DNA of 64,000 nt from Blakeslea trispora (lineage: Eukaryota > Mucoromycota > Mucoromycetes > Mucorales > Choanephoraceae). The notes under the pieces are model-generated. The model ran no database searches and was not told the origin of the DNA. It saw only the letters and a list, made by a program, of their open reading frames with translations. The stretch covers positions 1 to 64,000 of the forward strand of contig JAIWNE010000003.1 in the NCBI GenBank assembly GCA_025331445.1, given 5' to 3'. Both the position numbers and the translations under genes were made by a program. Of the stretch, positions 63,110 to 64,000 are shown in pieces. Numbering within the stretch: the first letter of the stretch is position 1; each line of letters opens with the position of its first letter.

Positions 63110-64000
63110 ACAAAGGCGAGGAAGGGGTGCAGCCTTTCTTTTAGATAACAAACCCTTAAAATATACATAATTTTTTGTTTTTCCTAAAGTTATCTCACTT
63201 GTTTAAAAAAAAAATTACCAGAAAAAAAGTAACAAAACTTTCTTCTGTTAGAAAAGAAAAGGGCTGCATTTGTTATCTTGACTTCCGCTTCTTTTTTGGA
63301 TCAATTTCTTTCATGGTGTTGATAGAAAGTAGGATAACTAAAATATTCAGGTTTTTCTTAAACAAGATTTACAGCTTGAGCAAAATACCTTTCTCAATTC
63401 AGCAGCCCTTCTGCAAAATAGGATGGTATATTGAACAATCCAAATGTTATAAATTGATCAGGAAAAATCGATAAAGCATCGATTGTAGCAAGTCTAAGAG
63501 AAATATAATAAAAAAATGAAGTGAAGCCTTTGCAATACTGAATTGAATCACCATGCTTTATTGAACGAAACATCAGCCCTTTCCAACTAATACTACCATT
63601 CATAAGAATCTTGCCTATACCAAAATTTAATACATTTGTATTGCAGTTAAAGCTAATTGAGTCAAGCAACACTCAAGTTCAGTTGAAACAAGCATGTTCT
63701 TATAAAAAAGCATTAACTTGCAAAGCGATTGCAATAAGTAAAGGATCGGCATCCATATGCTCATTGCTATAGGCACTTCAGCTTTGTCAAAGCTCAAACA
63801 AGCAAAGTCAAGATTGGTAGCATATCAGTAAATTTAAAAGCAGATTGAGTTATTTTCAATCTGTTCATCTAGTTAAAGTGGAATCAATCTGCATTGGTAG
63901 CAGCAAAGAACTGGCAGCCACTAGACGACTTGATTAGTGTGATATGAGACAAGCAAAGAGCTTGAAAAGTTCTGGGTTTTTAAAAGAATAGTCTTTCAGC
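63110..64000. other. Right-end flank without clear gene
   Basis: AT-rich. A minus-strand frame (63394-63672) is open for 92 codons but has no recognisable domain or splice partner. Nothing else can be supported before the window ends. Confidence 0.4.

Noticed and set aside
63394..63672. 92-codon minus-strand frame near the right end
   Set aside because: No domain, poor codon pattern and no splice context; probably a chance frame in AT-rich DNA.

Overview
The window looks like nuclear DNA of a Mucoromycota (most likely Mucorales) fungus. The sequence is AT-rich. Genes are cut by many short introns of about 45-130 nt with GTAAG-like donors and CTAAC/CTGAC-like branch sites. The gene set is fungal but keeps several early-diverging or animal-like members: an NF1-type RasGAP, a PPIH cyclophilin, a FYVE-RING E3 ligase of the RNF34/RFFL type, a pterin carbinolamine dehydratase and a white-collar-2-type GATA factor. 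All gene models were built by hand from reading frames, splice signals and remembered family motifs. Nothing was searched against a database.

Layout, left to right. 0-3 kb: 5' part of a DHHC palmitoyltransferase (-), thymidylate synthase (-) and, divergently, a Csm1/Pcs1 monopolin subunit (+), with an MCB box in the shared promoter. 5.8-8.2 kb: a WC-2-like photoreceptor-complex GATA factor and a Pcl-type cyclin. 8.5 kb: a GC-richer decayed ORF in an otherwise empty 2 kb. 10.3-15.7 kb: an LRR protein, ATG5 (-) and a secreted acid-sphingomyelinase-like phosphodiesterase (-). 18.6-23.6 kb: aldehyde dehydrogenase (-), a histidine phosphatase (+) and the exosome subunit MTR3 (-). 23.6-28.4 kb: a graveyard of broken mobile-element genes (Tc1/IS630-type DDE transposase, a frameshifted probable repeat-family gene, a MULE/FAR1-type zinc-finger ORF with a stop, and a truncated Crypton-type tyrosine recombinase). 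28.6-31.0 kb: an oligopeptide transporter (-). 35.3-36.6 kb: the FYVE-RING E3 (-). 37.9 kb: an isolated 3' scrap of a zinc-type oxidoreductase. 38.1-41.6 kb: an Apd1/Aim32-like protein (-), PCD (-), a NOPCHAP1-like factor (-) and, divergently, the exosome subunit RRP45 (+). 43.1-49.5 kb: mitochondrial branched-chain dehydrogenase E2 (+), Mediator MED25 (+) with very long polyQ, and cyclophilin H (-). 49.8-58.8 kb: a 17-exon NF1-like RasGAP (-). 61.1-63.1 kb: endonuclease V (+) and a small Ser/Thr-rich secreted protein (+).

Some genes share broad cell processes. DNA precursor supply and chromosome segregation are represented by TS and Csm1/Pcs1, which share a divergent promoter. RNA metabolism is represented by two of the six RNase-PH exosome subunits plus NOPCHAP1 and PPIH. 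Ras/nutrient and transcription control are represented by NF1, MED25, WC-2 and the cyclin. There is no operon-like organisation and no convincing biosynthetic cluster.

I found no tRNA, rRNA, CRISPR array or clear novel multi-gene system. The least ordinary signals are the mobile-element graveyard, the decayed GC-rich ORF at 8.5 kb, three GC-AG introns, the MCB-bearing TS/Csm1 promoter, the W-to-F change in cyclophilin H, and the two-frame C-terminus of the secreted protein at 62.6 kb.
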